Below are positions 17,238-25,644 of a stretch of 64,000 nucleotides of DNA, piece by piece. The notes below the pieces were generated by a model that saw only the letters and a list, made by a program, of their open reading frames with translations, was not told the DNA's origin and ran no database searches. The DNA comes from Burkholderiales bacterium (lineage in GTDB: Bacteria; Pseudomonadota; Gammaproteobacteria; Burkholderiales; SG8-41). Position numbers and translations under genes: made by a program. Numbering within the stretch: the first letter of the stretch is position 1; each line of letters starts with the position of its first letter. Location of the stretch: assembly GCA_022841375.1 (NCBI GenBank), contig JALHRQ010000007.1:62001-126000 (forward strand), given 5' to 3'.

Positions 17238-18344
17238 ATGAGCATCGACTACCAGTCCCGCTGGAAACGCACGGTTGCTCTGATGGAGCAGGAGGGCGTG
17301 GATGCGCTGTTCCTGATGAAGCCGGCCAACCTCGCCTATTTTACGGGCGACGGGCGGCCTTGTGCCCTGGCGCTATTTACCCGCAAGATGGAGTGCATCG
17401 TCGCAGTGCCTGAGTGCGATCTGGCAAGCGTTCGCAGATCCTCCGTTGCCACCGAAATTCGGGCCTTTCGCAGTGAAGAGGAGCTTTTCCATGGCTTTCG
17501 CGATGTACTGCACACATTGAACCTGATGCAATCAACCATCGCGCTCGAGAAGAACTTCTTCGACGCGGCACTCCACGAGGTCTTCACGTCGCATATTCTG
17601 CCTCAAGCCAGAATCGTCTCTGCGAGTCCGATCACATCGCAGCTACGAATGTTCAAGGATCTCTCCGAGATTGAGTGCCTGAAGGTTGCTGGTCACGTTG
17701 CCGACGAGGGGATGGCTGCTGCAGCGCGCGCGTTGCGGCCCGGCGTGCGCGAATGTGATATTGCCGGCGAAGCCGAATTCGCGATGCGTAGAGCTGGTGC
17801 CGAGGGCTGGTCGTCGGCGACCTATGTTGCGTCGGGGTGGCGTTCGGCGATGGCGCACGGTCCAGCTTCGCCGAAGATTATAGAAGCCGGCGAAGTCGTC
17901 CAGGTGCATCTCGCACCGATTGCGCTTGGCTATACGGTGGATCTGTGTAGAACCTTTCTCATCGAGCCCGTGGCGGTGGAAACTGCGAACGCATTGCGGG
18001 CCTACCTCGAAGCGCAGGAGCGCGGTATTGCAGCGGCGGTGCCGGGTGCTGCGCTGATGGGCATAGATGAGGCAATGGCTGCCTCGTTGGAGCAGGCTGG
18101 ATTCGGTGACGGATTCCTGCGGCCTGTGTTTCACGGTGTCGGCATCGAGCACGAGGAAGCGCCAATTCCCGGAGGCCATGCCGTGATCCACGGTGAACAG
18201 AAGGTCGAGAAGGTCGCTGCCGGCATGGTGCTTGCTATCGGAAACTGCGGCATCTATCGCGAGCACTTCGGCGTGCGCGCGGAGGATACTGTTTGGGTAA
18301 CCGAGCAGGGGCCGGTCGCTTTTACGCGCCATCCAAAAACGTAA
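17238..18344 (+). CDS. M24 (Xaa-Pro peptidase/creatinase-like) family protein
   Basis: A 368-residue two-domain protein. The N-terminal creatinase-like domain (about residues 1-125) includes LMKPANLAYFTGDGRP. The C-terminal pita-bread fold contains GYTVDLCRTF and FHGVGIEHEEAPI. Of the five usual metal ligands, the first Asp appears to be His (EVVQVHLAP), and the Glu of the usual EPG segment appears to be Gly/Asn (LAIGNCGIY). The protein may therefore be a non-metal hydrolase like creatinase rather than an aminopeptidase. The start with MSIDYQSRW is preferred over a longer frame. Its link to the neighbouring sigma system is unknown. Confidence 0.75.
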   Translation: MSIDYQSRWKRTVALMEQEGVDALFLMKPANLAYFTGDGRPCALALFTRKMECIVAVPECDLASVRRSSVATEIRAFRSEEELFHGFRDVLHTLNLMQSTIALEKNFFDAALHEVFTSHILPQARIVSASPITSQLRMFKDLSEIECLKVAGHVADEGMAAAARALRPGVRECDIAGEAEFAMRRAGAEGWSSATYVASGWRSAMAHGPASPKIIEAGEVVQVHLAPIALGYTVDLCRTFLIEPVAVETANALRAYLEAQERGIAAAVPGAALMGIDEAMAASLEQAGFGDGFLRPVFHGVGIEHEEAPIPGGHAVIHGEQKVEKVAAGMVLAIGNCGIYREHFGVRAEDTVWVTEQGPVAFTRHPKT

Positions 18345-18440
18345 ATGTGCGATCCACGATCAGCAAACGTTTAGAAGAAGGAGCTGCCCCACCGTACAGC
18401 GATTATGGTGCGATATTTGACACCCATTTAGTGTATAGCC

Positions 18441-19928
18441 TTAACTGACACCACCTCCCAGGGCCTGATACAAAGCAACGCTATCGACCAGGCGTTGTGC
18501 CTGGGCCGCAACCATACTGATCCGGATTTGCTGTGCCTGTTGCTGCGCGATGAGCAGTTGCAGGTAGCTGGCTGCACCCAGCCGGTATTGCCGCTCGACC
18601 GACTGCAAGGATGCCTGTACAGCCGTATCAGCGGCAGCGAGGGCAGTCAAGGTCTGTGCATCGTTTTCCACCGCGCGCAGGGTGTCGGCGACGTTTCGCA
18701 AAGACTCCAATACGACGCTCTGGTAATTGGCTGCTGCAGCATCAAAAGCAGCGAGCGCTGCCCTTTTTTCTGCGGGTAGCCCTGCATTAAAAAGAGGCTG
18801 GATGAGCTGCGCAACCAGGCCCCACACCGCCGAGCCACCACCGAACAGGGCACCGGTGGTCAACGCTTGAGAGCCAAGGTTGGCGCTCAGGTTGATCTGT
18901 GGGTAAAGCTTGGCGACCGCCACGCCATAGTCTGCATTGGCAGCATGCAACAACGCCTCGGCCGCCTGGATATCCGGTCGGCGGCGCACTAGTTCCGAGG
19001 GCACGACGAGCGGCAGCTCGACGGGCAGAGTGAAATCTGCCAGAGTGAAGGCCGGGACGCCACCCGTGCCCGGGGCACGACCGGCAAGCACCGCCAGTAG
19101 ATGTTCGGTTTGTTGCAGTTGCTTGCGCAGCGCCGGCAGTTCAGCCCGCGTTTGCTCCGCCTGAGCTTGCAGGCTCAACGCTTCATCAGGTGAGGCCTGA
19201 CCGATACGCACACGTTCATGGGCTAGACGCAGTTGCTCATCCTGCATGCCCAAGATGGCAGTAGTGCCTTCCAATTGCGCGGCGAGGCGTGCTCGAGCGA
19301 TGGCAGCGGTTGCCATGTTTCCGGCAAGCGTCAGGCGCGCAGCATTCAGTTCGAAGCGACGGTAGTCGGCGCGAGCAGCCAAGGCTTCGAGTGCCCGCCG
19401 GTTGCCGCCAGCCAGATCGAGGTTGTAATGCACGCCAACGCTGGCGTTGTACAGGCTGAATTGACGCGCATCTCCGCTCAATCCTTGGCTGCTAGGACTC
19501 ATTTGCTGGCGCTGAGATCCCAGTGCGACATCTACCTGTGGATATTGCGTCGAGCCCGCCTGTGCGGCAAGAAGCTCCTGCGCTTGTCGCAAATTGGCGC
19601 TGATGTTCGCCAGCGTCGGGCTGACATGGAAAGCTTCGTCGATCAACCCGTCGAGTGCGGATGAACCCAAGCTTTGCCACCATTGCGTTTCGATCGGAAG
19701 CCCTTCGACTAGACGTTGTGCTTCGCCAAACTGCGTGGGTGCGGACGCGGTTCTGTCAGCCACCAATGTTGCAGTGTAGCGAGCCACATCAGGTGCGGTG
19801 GGACGCTGAAAATCAGGACCGACGGCACAGCCGGCCAGACCAGCGGCGACCAGACCAGCTACCAGGCAAGTTACCGCAAGCCGCCTTTCGGGGCTGATGG
19901 GGCTCTGGCATGTTTTAGCGTGCTCCAT
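18441..19928 (-). CDS. Outer-membrane efflux lipoprotein (NodT/OprM type)
   Basis: A 495-residue TolC-like channel subunit. The signal sequence has a lipobox (GLAGC, about residues 31-35) and the mature start is AVGPDFQRPTAP, typical of the NodT family. Two repeated outer-membrane-factor domains follow, with VPSELVRRRPDIQAAEALLH near residue 315-335. It is the last gene of the operon tetR-hlyD-permease-ATPase-cytochrome-like ORF-OMF and supplies the outer-membrane duct. Its ATG overlaps the end of the small CxxCH ORF by 14 bases, suggesting translational coupling. Confidence 0.9.
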   Translation of the reverse strand: MEHAKTCQSPISPERRLAVTCLVAGLVAAGLAGCAVGPDFQRPTAPDVARYTATLVADRTASAPTQFGEAQRLVEGLPIETQWWQSLGSSALDGLIDEAFHVSPTLANISANLRQAQELLAAQAGSTQYPQVDVALGSQRQQMSPSSQGLSGDARQFSLYNASVGVHYNLDLAGGNRRALEALAARADYRRFELNAARLTLAGNMATAAIARARLAAQLEGTTAILGMQDEQLRLAHERVRIGQASPDEALSLQAQAEQTRAELPALRKQLQQTEHLLAVLAGRAPGTGGVPAFTLADFTLPVELPLVVPSELVRRRPDIQAAEALLHAANADYGVAVAKLYPQINLSANLGSQALTTGALFGGGSAVWGLVAQLIQPLFNAGLPAEKRAALAAFDAAAANYQSVVLESLRNVADTLRAVENDAQTLTALAAADTAVQASLQSVERQYRLGAASYLQLLIAQQQAQQIRISMVAAQAQRLVDSVALYQALGGGVS

Positions 19929-20082
19929 AAAAATGCTCCACGAAAGGTTTACGGAAAGCTTGGTGGCAGCCCAAGCAGCTTTCCTGCACACGGGCGAATG
20001 ATTGGATCACCGTCTTGCCGTCGCTGCTCGCAGCAGCCAGGGTGATAGTTTCAGATGCTTGGCTGTGTTTGCGGTTGGTCAT
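19915..20082 (-). CDS. 55-residue cytochrome c'-like CxxCH mini-protein
   Basis: A short frame with a good aggaga ribosome binding site five to six bases before its ATG. An in-frame stop lies six codons further upstream, so it cannot extend. The end ESCLGCHQAFRKPF (about residues 34-47) matches the C-terminal haem-binding helix of cytochrome c'. The preceding part has the alternating residues of that last helix pair. There is no signal peptide, so haem attachment by the periplasmic Ccm system is not expected. It is either a decayed cytochrome c' gene or a small coupling ORF. It starts 28 bases after the ATPase gene and overlaps the OMF start. Confidence 0.55.
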   Translation of the reverse strand: MTNRKHSQASETITLAAASSDGKTVIQSFARVQESCLGCHQAFRKPFVEHFYGAR

Positions 20083-20110
20083 GAAGTTCTCCTGTAATCA
20101 AATCGTTCTC

Positions 20111-20821
20111 TCATTCGAATTCCCGCCCTTCGCCAGCTTCTTCATGGGTCACGCCGTCGCGGATGTGGTAGATGCGCTTAAAAGTGGGGATGATTTTTTC
20201 GTCATGGGTGACGACGATGATGGCGGTCTCGAATTTCCGGGCCATGTCATTGAGGATGCGGATCACAGCCATGGCGCGCTCGCTGTCGAGGGGGGCAGTG
20301 GGCTCATCGGCCAGGATCACCGGTGGACGATTCACCAGTCCGCGCGCGATCGCAACCCGTTGCTGCTCACCGCCGGAGAGTTGCGATGGCATGGCGCGCG
20401 CTCGGTGTTGCACATCCAGGGCCGTAAGCAGTTCCAGTGCCTTCACGCGCGATTCCCCATTCGGGATACCTGCGAGCATCGGCAATAGCGCCACGTTGTC
20501 GGTGACATCGAGAAACGGGATCAAATACGGCGCCTGGAATACGAAACCGATCTTGTCGCGCCGCAAGGCACGCAGGTCACGGACTTTCCAGCCATCGTCG
20601 TAGATCACTTCATTGCCCAGCGTCATGCGACCAGCGGTCGGATCAATTACCGCGCCCAGGCATTTGAGCAGGGTGCTCTTGCCCGAGCCGGAAGGGCCGA
20701 CCAAGCCGACGACCTCGCCAGGCGCCACCTGCATGTCCACGCCCTTCAGAGCATCGACAGCAGTTTCGCCTTCGCCATAACGTTTTTTCAAACCTTCGAT
20801 GCGAATGCCTTTGCCACTCAT
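20111..20821 (-). CDS. ABC transporter ATP-binding protein (LolD/MacB-like exporter type)
   Basis: A 236-residue ATPase. Walker A is GPSGSGKSTLL (about residues 41-51), the Q-loop is FVFQAPYLIPF, the signature is LSGGEQQRVAIARGLV, Walker B is PVILADEPTAPLD, and the H-loop is VVTHDEKI. It pairs with the FtsX-fold permease encoded just upstream and the membrane-fusion protein, so it energises an exporter rather than an importer. The chosen ATG (MSGKGIRIEGLKKRY) lies one base after the permease stop. Confidence 0.92.
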   Translation of the reverse strand: MSGKGIRIEGLKKRYGEGETAVDALKGVDMQVAPGEVVGLVGPSGSGKSTLLKCLGAVIDPTAGRMTLGNEVIYDDGWKVRDLRALRRDKIGFVFQAPYLIPFLDVTDNVALLPMLAGIPNGESRVKALELLTALDVQHRARAMPSQLSGGEQQRVAIARGLVNRPPVILADEPTAPLDSERAMAVIRILNDMARKFETAIIVVTHDEKIIPTFKRIYHIRDGVTHEEAGEGREFE

Positions 20822-20822
20822 T

Positions 20823-22028
20823 TCAACCTCCAATGGCTTCTGCCGGATCGACCTTGAGTGCCATGCGAATGGCGACAATGCTGGCCAGTACGCAGATCAC
20901 GAGCACGGCGAAAAAGCCGGCGATGGAGTCGAATGGCATCAGCAGCACATACTTGGGAAACAGGGGCGCGGCGAAGGTGGCGGTGATCTTGCCGACCACG
21001 AAGCCGATCACGCCCAAGGCGAGTGCCTGCTGCATGATCATCGCAACGATGGTTCGGTTGCGCGTGCCGATGAGCTTCAATACTGCGATCTCTCGGATCT
21101 TGTCCATCGTCAGCGAATAGATGATGAAGGCAACGATGGCTGCGCTGACGATGGCCAGAATCACCAGGAACATGCCGATTTGCTTGGCCGATGTGGCGAT
21201 CAGCTTGCCGACGAGGATGTCTTCCATCTGCGCCCGGGTGTAGACCGTCAAACGCTTCCAGCGCCGGATGGATTCGGCCACCTCGTCCGGTGCATGATCA
21301 GGCTTCAGTGTGACCAGTACTGCATTTACGAACGCGTTGGTGCTCTGCGAGGCAATAACGGCATCCAGCAAGCCTGGAACACCGGGTCGATTGAAGGCTG
21401 GGTTGGCTTCGGTGCGACGCCGGCTTTGCCAAATGGCGTCGTTGTCCTTGAGGAACTGAGCCTCCTGGGCATCCTTGAGCGGAATGAATACCATCGGGTC
21501 GCCGCTGGACGACACCATGCGCCGGGTCAGCCCCACGACTGTGTAGCGGTTACGGCGGATTTTCAGCACGTCGCCACGCCTGAAGCCGGTGGCGATGTCG
21601 GCCACCGCTTCGTAGTGACCTCGCGTGATCTGACGTCCAGCGACGAGATAAGGAGGCCATCCGGGGGTAGCCCCCAATGCGCCGGGCGCGATGCCGACCA
21701 CCATGGTGCGGACATCACTCTCGCCCTTGCGTACCTGCATGGTCAGGTAGGTCACGTTCGCTGCTTGGGCGACTCCTGGCATGGCGAGGATGGTGCGATA
21801 CACGTCATCGTTGAGGCTGGACGACTCCGCATAGGGACCCAGCGTGTCCTTTTGCACCACCCAAAGGTCGGCACCACTGTTGTCGAGTAGCGCCTTGCCG
21901 TCGTCCACCATCCCCCGGTACACCCCTGCCATAACCAAGGTGACGCCGATCAGCAAGCCCAGACCGATGCCGGTGAATACGAACTTTCCCCAGCCATGGA
22001 TAATGTCGCGGCCGGCCAGGCTGATCAT
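20823..22028 (-). CDS. ABC transporter permease, FtsX/MacB fold (DevC-like)
   Basis: A 401-residue membrane protein. An N-terminal helix (about residues 13-35) is followed by a large periplasmic domain and three C-terminal helices (about 280-400), with IREIAVLKLIGTRNRTI between the first two. The end VDPAEAIGG is typical of FtsX-like permeases. Together with the ATPase and HlyD-type partner it forms a mechanotransmission-type exporter, as in MacAB-TolC or DevBCA. The substrate is unknown. The start overlaps the end of the hlyD-type gene by 4 bases. Confidence 0.9.
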   Translation of the reverse strand: MISLAGRDIIHGWGKFVFTGIGLGLLIGVTLVMAGVYRGMVDDGKALLDNSGADLWVVQKDTLGPYAESSSLNDDVYRTILAMPGVAQAANVTYLTMQVRKGESDVRTMVVGIAPGALGATPGWPPYLVAGRQITRGHYEAVADIATGFRRGDVLKIRRNRYTVVGLTRRMVSSSGDPMVFIPLKDAQEAQFLKDNDAIWQSRRRTEANPAFNRPGVPGLLDAVIASQSTNAFVNAVLVTLKPDHAPDEVAESIRRWKRLTVYTRAQMEDILVGKLIATSAKQIGMFLVILAIVSAAIVAFIIYSLTMDKIREIAVLKLIGTRNRTIVAMIMQQALALGVIGFVVGKITATFAAPLFPKYVLLMPFDSIAGFFAVLVICVLASIVAIRMALKVDPAEAIGG

Positions 22029-23176
22029 TCTGAGACTCCCGGAATGCGGTCGACCACTTGGATGCGGCTTTTCACCGTGACTGTCTTTTCGCTATACGCC
22101 ACAACTTGATCCCCATTTTTGAGCCCTTCGCGCACCTGCACGTAACCATCGAGGTCAGAAGCACCGAGCTTGACCGAGGTGATACGCAAATCGCCCTCAA
22201 CGATTTGCCAGACCACAACTTTGTCACCGTCGCGCCGGACAGCAGTGTTGGGGATCAATGGAGCGGCCGGGAGCGTCGGCAAGTCAACCGTGACTTCGGC
22301 CAATTCCCCCACCGGGGGCAGCGGCTGCGGGATGGCATTGAAGACCACTTTGGCCAACGTTTCCTCGGTCACCGCGTCGGCCATGGGTTCCACCCGCAGC
22401 ACATGGCCTTCCAATATCTGGCCGCCACGCGAACGCAGGACGATACGTGCCGACAGTCCTCCCGAGAGCCCCCATGCGCTGATCTGGTCAAAACGCACGT
22501 TGATCCACAGGCTCTTGGGGTCGATGATCTCCACCACGGCTTGGCCTGCGACGATGGTCGTGCCGGGATCGGCATCGCGCACGGCGACTACACCGTCGAC
22601 CGGCGCGATCAGGCTCAGATTGCTCCTCTGCGCGACGAGTCCTTCGCGGTCGGAGCGTGCCCGGGCAATGTCTTCCTGAGCGGCGGATAGGGCAGCATCG
22701 GCGATCTGCAGTTCCTGCCGCTTCGTTGTGACGATTTCCTCGCTGGTCGAACGTACCGCAAACAATTGCTCATAGCGGCGCGCTTGGGTTTGCGCGTAGG
22801 TTTGCCGGGCCTCCGCCTCGCGCAGAACCGCTTCCGCACGCTTGAATGCCGATCCCTGTGAGCGGACTCGATCATCGAGATCGACCGGATCCATTTCACC
22901 GAGCACCTGTCCGGCCTTGACTTGATCTCCCACATGCACATCCAGACGCTTGACGCGCCCTGCAAACGTGGGCCCGATTTTGTAGGTGTAGCGGGCCTCC
23001 ACCGTGCCAATCCCGAAGAGCGCCGGCGTGACTGCCCTAGACTCCACGGTTGCAACAGTTACCGCGACCGGAGCGAGCGGGCCTGATTGCAGGCCGACAT
23101 AGATGAAGAGCGCCAGCAATGGAATGATGACGGCAAGCAGCGCCAGGGTGCGGCCTTGCAAGGGTAATTTATTCAT
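22025..23176 (-). CDS. Membrane-fusion (HlyD/MacA-type) periplasmic adaptor
   Basis: A 383-residue adaptor protein with an N-terminal membrane helix (about residues 11-29). The lipoyl half-motifs are VKRLDVHVGDQVKAGQVLGE (about 74-93) and LIAPVDGVVAVRDADPG (about 190-206), with a coiled-coil hairpin between them. The C-terminal beta-barrel region ends KNGDQVVAYSEKTVTVKSRI. It bridges the permease and the outer-membrane channel. It starts on the last base of the tetR stop, so the operon is tightly coupled to its regulator. Confidence 0.9.
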   Translation of the reverse strand: MNKLPLQGRTLALLAVIIPLLALFIYVGLQSGPLAPVAVTVATVESRAVTPALFGIGTVEARYTYKIGPTFAGRVKRLDVHVGDQVKAGQVLGEMDPVDLDDRVRSQGSAFKRAEAVLREAEARQTYAQTQARRYEQLFAVRSTSEEIVTTKRQELQIADAALSAAQEDIARARSDREGLVAQRSNLSLIAPVDGVVAVRDADPGTTIVAGQAVVEIIDPKSLWINVRFDQISAWGLSGGLSARIVLRSRGGQILEGHVLRVEPMADAVTEETLAKVVFNAIPQPLPPVGELAEVTVDLPTLPAAPLIPNTAVRRDGDKVVVWQIVEGDLRITSVKLGASDLDGYVQVREGLKNGDQVVAYSEKTVTVKSRIQVVDRIPGVSE

Positions 23177-23781
23177 TATGTATTCCTTATGCCGCGTCGA
23201 TAAATCGCAAAGACGCGCGGCGCATCACGGTGCATACGCCCCACATCACCTGCCAGCAGCGATTGCATGACCAAGCCCTGGACCGTGCCAATGAACAGCG
23301 TTGTCGCCGCCTCGTTGTCAAGTGAAGGCGGCAACTCGCCGCTGGCCTTGCCTTTGTCGATGAGACGATGCAAGCGTTCGCCATAGCGCTGAATCAAGGT
23401 CTGAACCATGCGCTTGGCCGGTGTCGCTTCAGCACGCTGAAGCTCGCCAAACATCATCCTAGGCACGCCGGGGTGATCGACCACGAATTCGATATGACTC
23501 ATGAACATCGCCTCCATGGCTGCCAAGGGCGACTCGATTCCTTGTGCGGATCGATCGATTCTGGCTAATAGGCGCTCTGCTACCCACTCCATGACCGCGT
23601 GCCAAATGGCTTCCTTGTTCGGAAAGTGCCGAAACAGAGCACCCTGGGTCAAGTTCATGTGTTTAGCGATAGCCGCAGTCGTTATCTCGTTTGGGTTTTG
23701 TGAACCAGCAAGCGCCACGACGGACTCGACAGTCACGGCACGACGTTCACTGGCCGGCAGATGCTTTGGATTGGTATTCAC
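23176..23781 (-). CDS. TetR family transcriptional regulator
   Basis: A 201-residue regulator. The N-terminal helix-turn-helix region (about residues 30-60) contains ITTAAIAKHMNLTQGALFRH and FPNKEAIWHAVM. The C-terminal ligand domain has no close match that would name a ligand. The start is GTG. It is the first gene of the exporter operon, and a perfect 26-bp palindrome lies 13 bases upstream of its start codon. It therefore most likely represses its own operon until an exporter substrate binds. Confidence 0.9.
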   Translation of the reverse strand: MNTNPKHLPASERRAVTVESVVALAGSQNPNEITTAAIAKHMNLTQGALFRHFPNKEAIWHAVMEWVAERLLARIDRSAQGIESPLAAMEAMFMSHIEFVVDHPGVPRMMFGELQRAEATPAKRMVQTLIQRYGERLHRLIDKGKASGELPPSLDNEAATTLFIGTVQGLVMQSLLAGDVGRMHRDAPRVFAIYRRGIRNT

Positions 23782-23793
23782 GAGAGGCCCCCG

Positions 23794-23819
23794 TAAGATA
23801 GTAATTGATTACTATCTTA
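23794..23819. promoter_or_regulatory. TetR operator, perfect 12-2-12 palindrome
   Basis: The arms TAAGATAGTAAT and ATTACTATCTTA are exact inverted copies separated by two bases. The element sits 13 bases before the tetR GTG start, where a repressor would block transcription. Size and symmetry fit TetR-family operators. No competing divergent gene uses it: the opposite side is the decayed integrase fragment. Confidence 0.85.
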
Positions 23820-23833
23820 TCACAAAAGGCGAC

Positions 23834-24180
23834 TCAAACAAGAAATAGGTCAAAATCCGAAACGCTCCCCAATATTTGGCGTCTGCATTGGGATTCCTGC
23901 AGTGCCTTGGCGCTCAAATGAGCATACCGCTGAGTCACTTTGGCGTCGCTATGACCCGAGATACTCTGGACCTCATACAGTGTCCTCGCGCTATTGACCA
24001 AGAACGAAGCTTATTGATGCCGGAGGCCGTGAATTCGCAGATGCGGCAATCCTGCCTTCTTCCGCGGCCGCGTCCAAATCCTCATGATCGTCGTATAGGG
24101 CTTTCCCGTTTCAGTGTTGATAAGCAGGTGATCAAGCGTGCCCTCGGTATCTAACTGCAAAATAACCTCAAGGGCATGCT
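23834..24180 (-). pseudogene. Tyrosine recombinase (phage-type integrase) C-terminal remnant
   Basis: The translated frame shows LLINTETGKPYTTIMRIW, then GLPHLRIHGLRHQ, an in-frame TAA, then ASFLVNSARTLYEVQSISGH and SDAKVTQRYAHLSAKALQE. These are the catalytic C-terminal motifs of a tyrosine recombinase: HGLRH (HxxR), GHS and the nucleophile tyrosine in TQRYAHL. The TAA replaces a residue that is normally aromatic. The N-terminal half and first catalytic arginine are missing, and the 5' end is joined to a RadC fragment. It is clearly inactive. Confidence 0.8.
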
Positions 24181-24360
24181 CCCGGCAGTGCAGGAGCAGC
24201 CGCAGGTAATCGCAGCGGTAGGGGAGTTCAAAGCGTCGCCGTGTTTGATGCGTGTGGCCAGGATTTCCTTGGCTGCGGCCACGATACTGTCGGCCTCGCC
24301 GGACTGCGCAAGGCGTAATGCTTTGGTTACTCGGCGATAGGCTCGCCTGTGTTCTGACAT
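24172..24360 (-). pseudogene. RadC family (JAB domain) N-terminal fragment
   Basis: The frame beginning MSEHRRAYRRVTKALRLAQS, then KEILATRIKHGDALNSPTA, matches the first part of RadC-type proteins found in mobile elements. A shift of frame then gives DYLRLLLHCREHA, the next RadC segment, before similarity switches to the integrase. The gene is therefore both frameshifted and fused. A coding role is unlikely. Confidence 0.65.
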
Positions 24361-24644
24361 AGGGAATCTCCAAATTAAAAGCCCCTGCAAGCAATGCCTG
24401 CAAGGGCGTAAAGAGTCTTACTGCTGTGTGTTAGTTAAAGGAAGTGATGCTGGTGATTACAGTAATCTTGAAAAGATTGCTCTAGAAATTGGGAGCGGTG
24501 ATATCTATCTCATTTTAATAAAAGATACTCAAAAATCCTCATCGTCGAAAATGAGGGAAAGGATTATCATGCAGTGAGAGGGATTATCGCGCGCCTGCAA
24601 TGTTTACGCGAACGCTGGAGTTATACGCATCAGGAGATTTACGC

Positions 24645-24977
24645 ATGTTATTTCGCATCGCCTTGTACTGGTTGGCCGCGCTGCTCATTAGCATGCATTT
24701 CCTGCGCGCAGGCAATATGATTTTTGCGTCAATTTGCGTCGCCATGCCTTTTATCTTCCTCTGCCGCCGCTGGTACAGCTTGGTGCTGTTGCAAGTCCTC
24801 GCCTATGGCGCCGCTGCCACTTGGCTGTTCACGGCTTGGCACTTGATCGAGAAACGCCAGGCCCTCGGGCAGAACTGGGCGCTTGCTGCGACGATACTCG
24901 GTGTGGTGGCGGTATTGAGCTTGCTGGCGGGTCTGCTGCTCAACTCGCGCGTGATGCGTGAGCGGTATATCAAATAA
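24645..24977 (+). CDS. Small membrane protein of unknown function
   Basis: A 110-residue protein with four hydrophobic segments (about residues 3-20, 23-40, 45-65 and 73-95 of this start), ending in a basic tail RVMRERYIK. The ATG at 24645 is chosen because aggag lies eight bases upstream; an in-frame ATG at 24600 would add 15 polar residues and has no such site. I do not recognise a family. The 240 bases before it are AT-rich and without a gene. Confidence 0.6.
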   Translation: MLFRIALYWLAALLISMHFLRAGNMIFASICVAMPFIFLCRRWYSLVLLQVLAYGAAATWLFTAWHLIEKRQALGQNWALAATILGVVAVLSLLAGLLLNSRVMRERYIK

Positions 24978-25041
24978 TCCGCACAAAGCATTACAGTCTT
25001 GCGCACCCGCGCGCAGCCTTGAACCTTACCTGGTCTTAGCG

Positions 25042-25416
25042 CTACTTCGGTTTTTCCGGCAGGCGTGGTGAAGGACGCCGACCATCGATGATATGCAGGA
25101 TGCCCAGTATGGGGTGGCGACTCAACATGCGCGGTCCCGTCCAGCGCATAACGATCCGTACCTGCTCGCGCTTGTCCGCGCTGTAACAGTGAACCAGGCA
25201 ATTAGTGCAGGTTGGCTTGGCATCACCAAAGACGCAACGCTCCAGCCTGCGACCCGCATACTCCAGCAGTTCGTTGCAACTTGCACACAGTAGCGCTCGC
25301 GGCTGGTGTCCGTGGGCGCGGCAATACATGCGCAACATGGCACCTATGGTTTTTAACTCGCGCGCACGACGTACGAAGCGTTTGTCAGTGACGAATGGGA
25401 TTGTCTGGTTGGGCAT
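25042..25416 (-). CDS. ygbA: YgbA family protein (nitrous-oxide-stimulated promoter family)
   Basis: A 124-residue cytoplasmic protein matching the YgbA_NO family. It has ELKTIGAMLRMYCRAHG, LCASCNELLEYAGRRLERC, PTCTNCLVHCY and VMRWTGPRMLSRHP. The cysteine pairs (CASC, CTNC, HCY) may bind a metal or cluster. The family is NsrR-regulated in enterobacteria and tied to the nitric-oxide response, which fits norR, norA, norB and nnrS nearby. A start ten codons earlier is possible. No certain NO-responsive operator was found upstream. Confidence 0.8.
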   Translation of the reverse strand: MPNQTIPFVTDKRFVRRARELKTIGAMLRMYCRAHGHQPRALLCASCNELLEYAGRRLERCVFGDAKPTCTNCLVHCYSADKREQVRIVMRWTGPRMLSRHPILGILHIIDGRRPSPRLPEKPK

Positions 25417-25520
25417 TGATGCGTCCGATTCTCCGGGCGAAACCAAAAAACTTTATTGCTCCAATCCTGCGCGCTCTAACATGCCTGCCATTGATTCCAC
25501 AGTTTGACCGCAGCCCCGAG

Positions 25521-25580
25521 CTGGGCAAAGCTGGGCACTGGCGCGAAGTCAATTACTTGGTCTGAATGTCCGCTTTCGAC
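25521..25580. repeat. Dispersed repeat, copy D
   Basis: This copy contains ctgggcaaagctgggcactg, then gcgcgaagtc and ctgaatgtccgctttcgac. It aligns with copies A, B and C. It lies 65 bases from the OrfA relic, the only place where the repeat is next to recognisable transposase coding, so it could be the end of that element or of another insertion. Confidence 0.6.
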
Positions 25581-25644
25581 TGCGGATTCAACCGGTCAGC
25601 GCAACATTCTATGCTCCAACGGGCGAGAGAGGATGCTGCAAATG

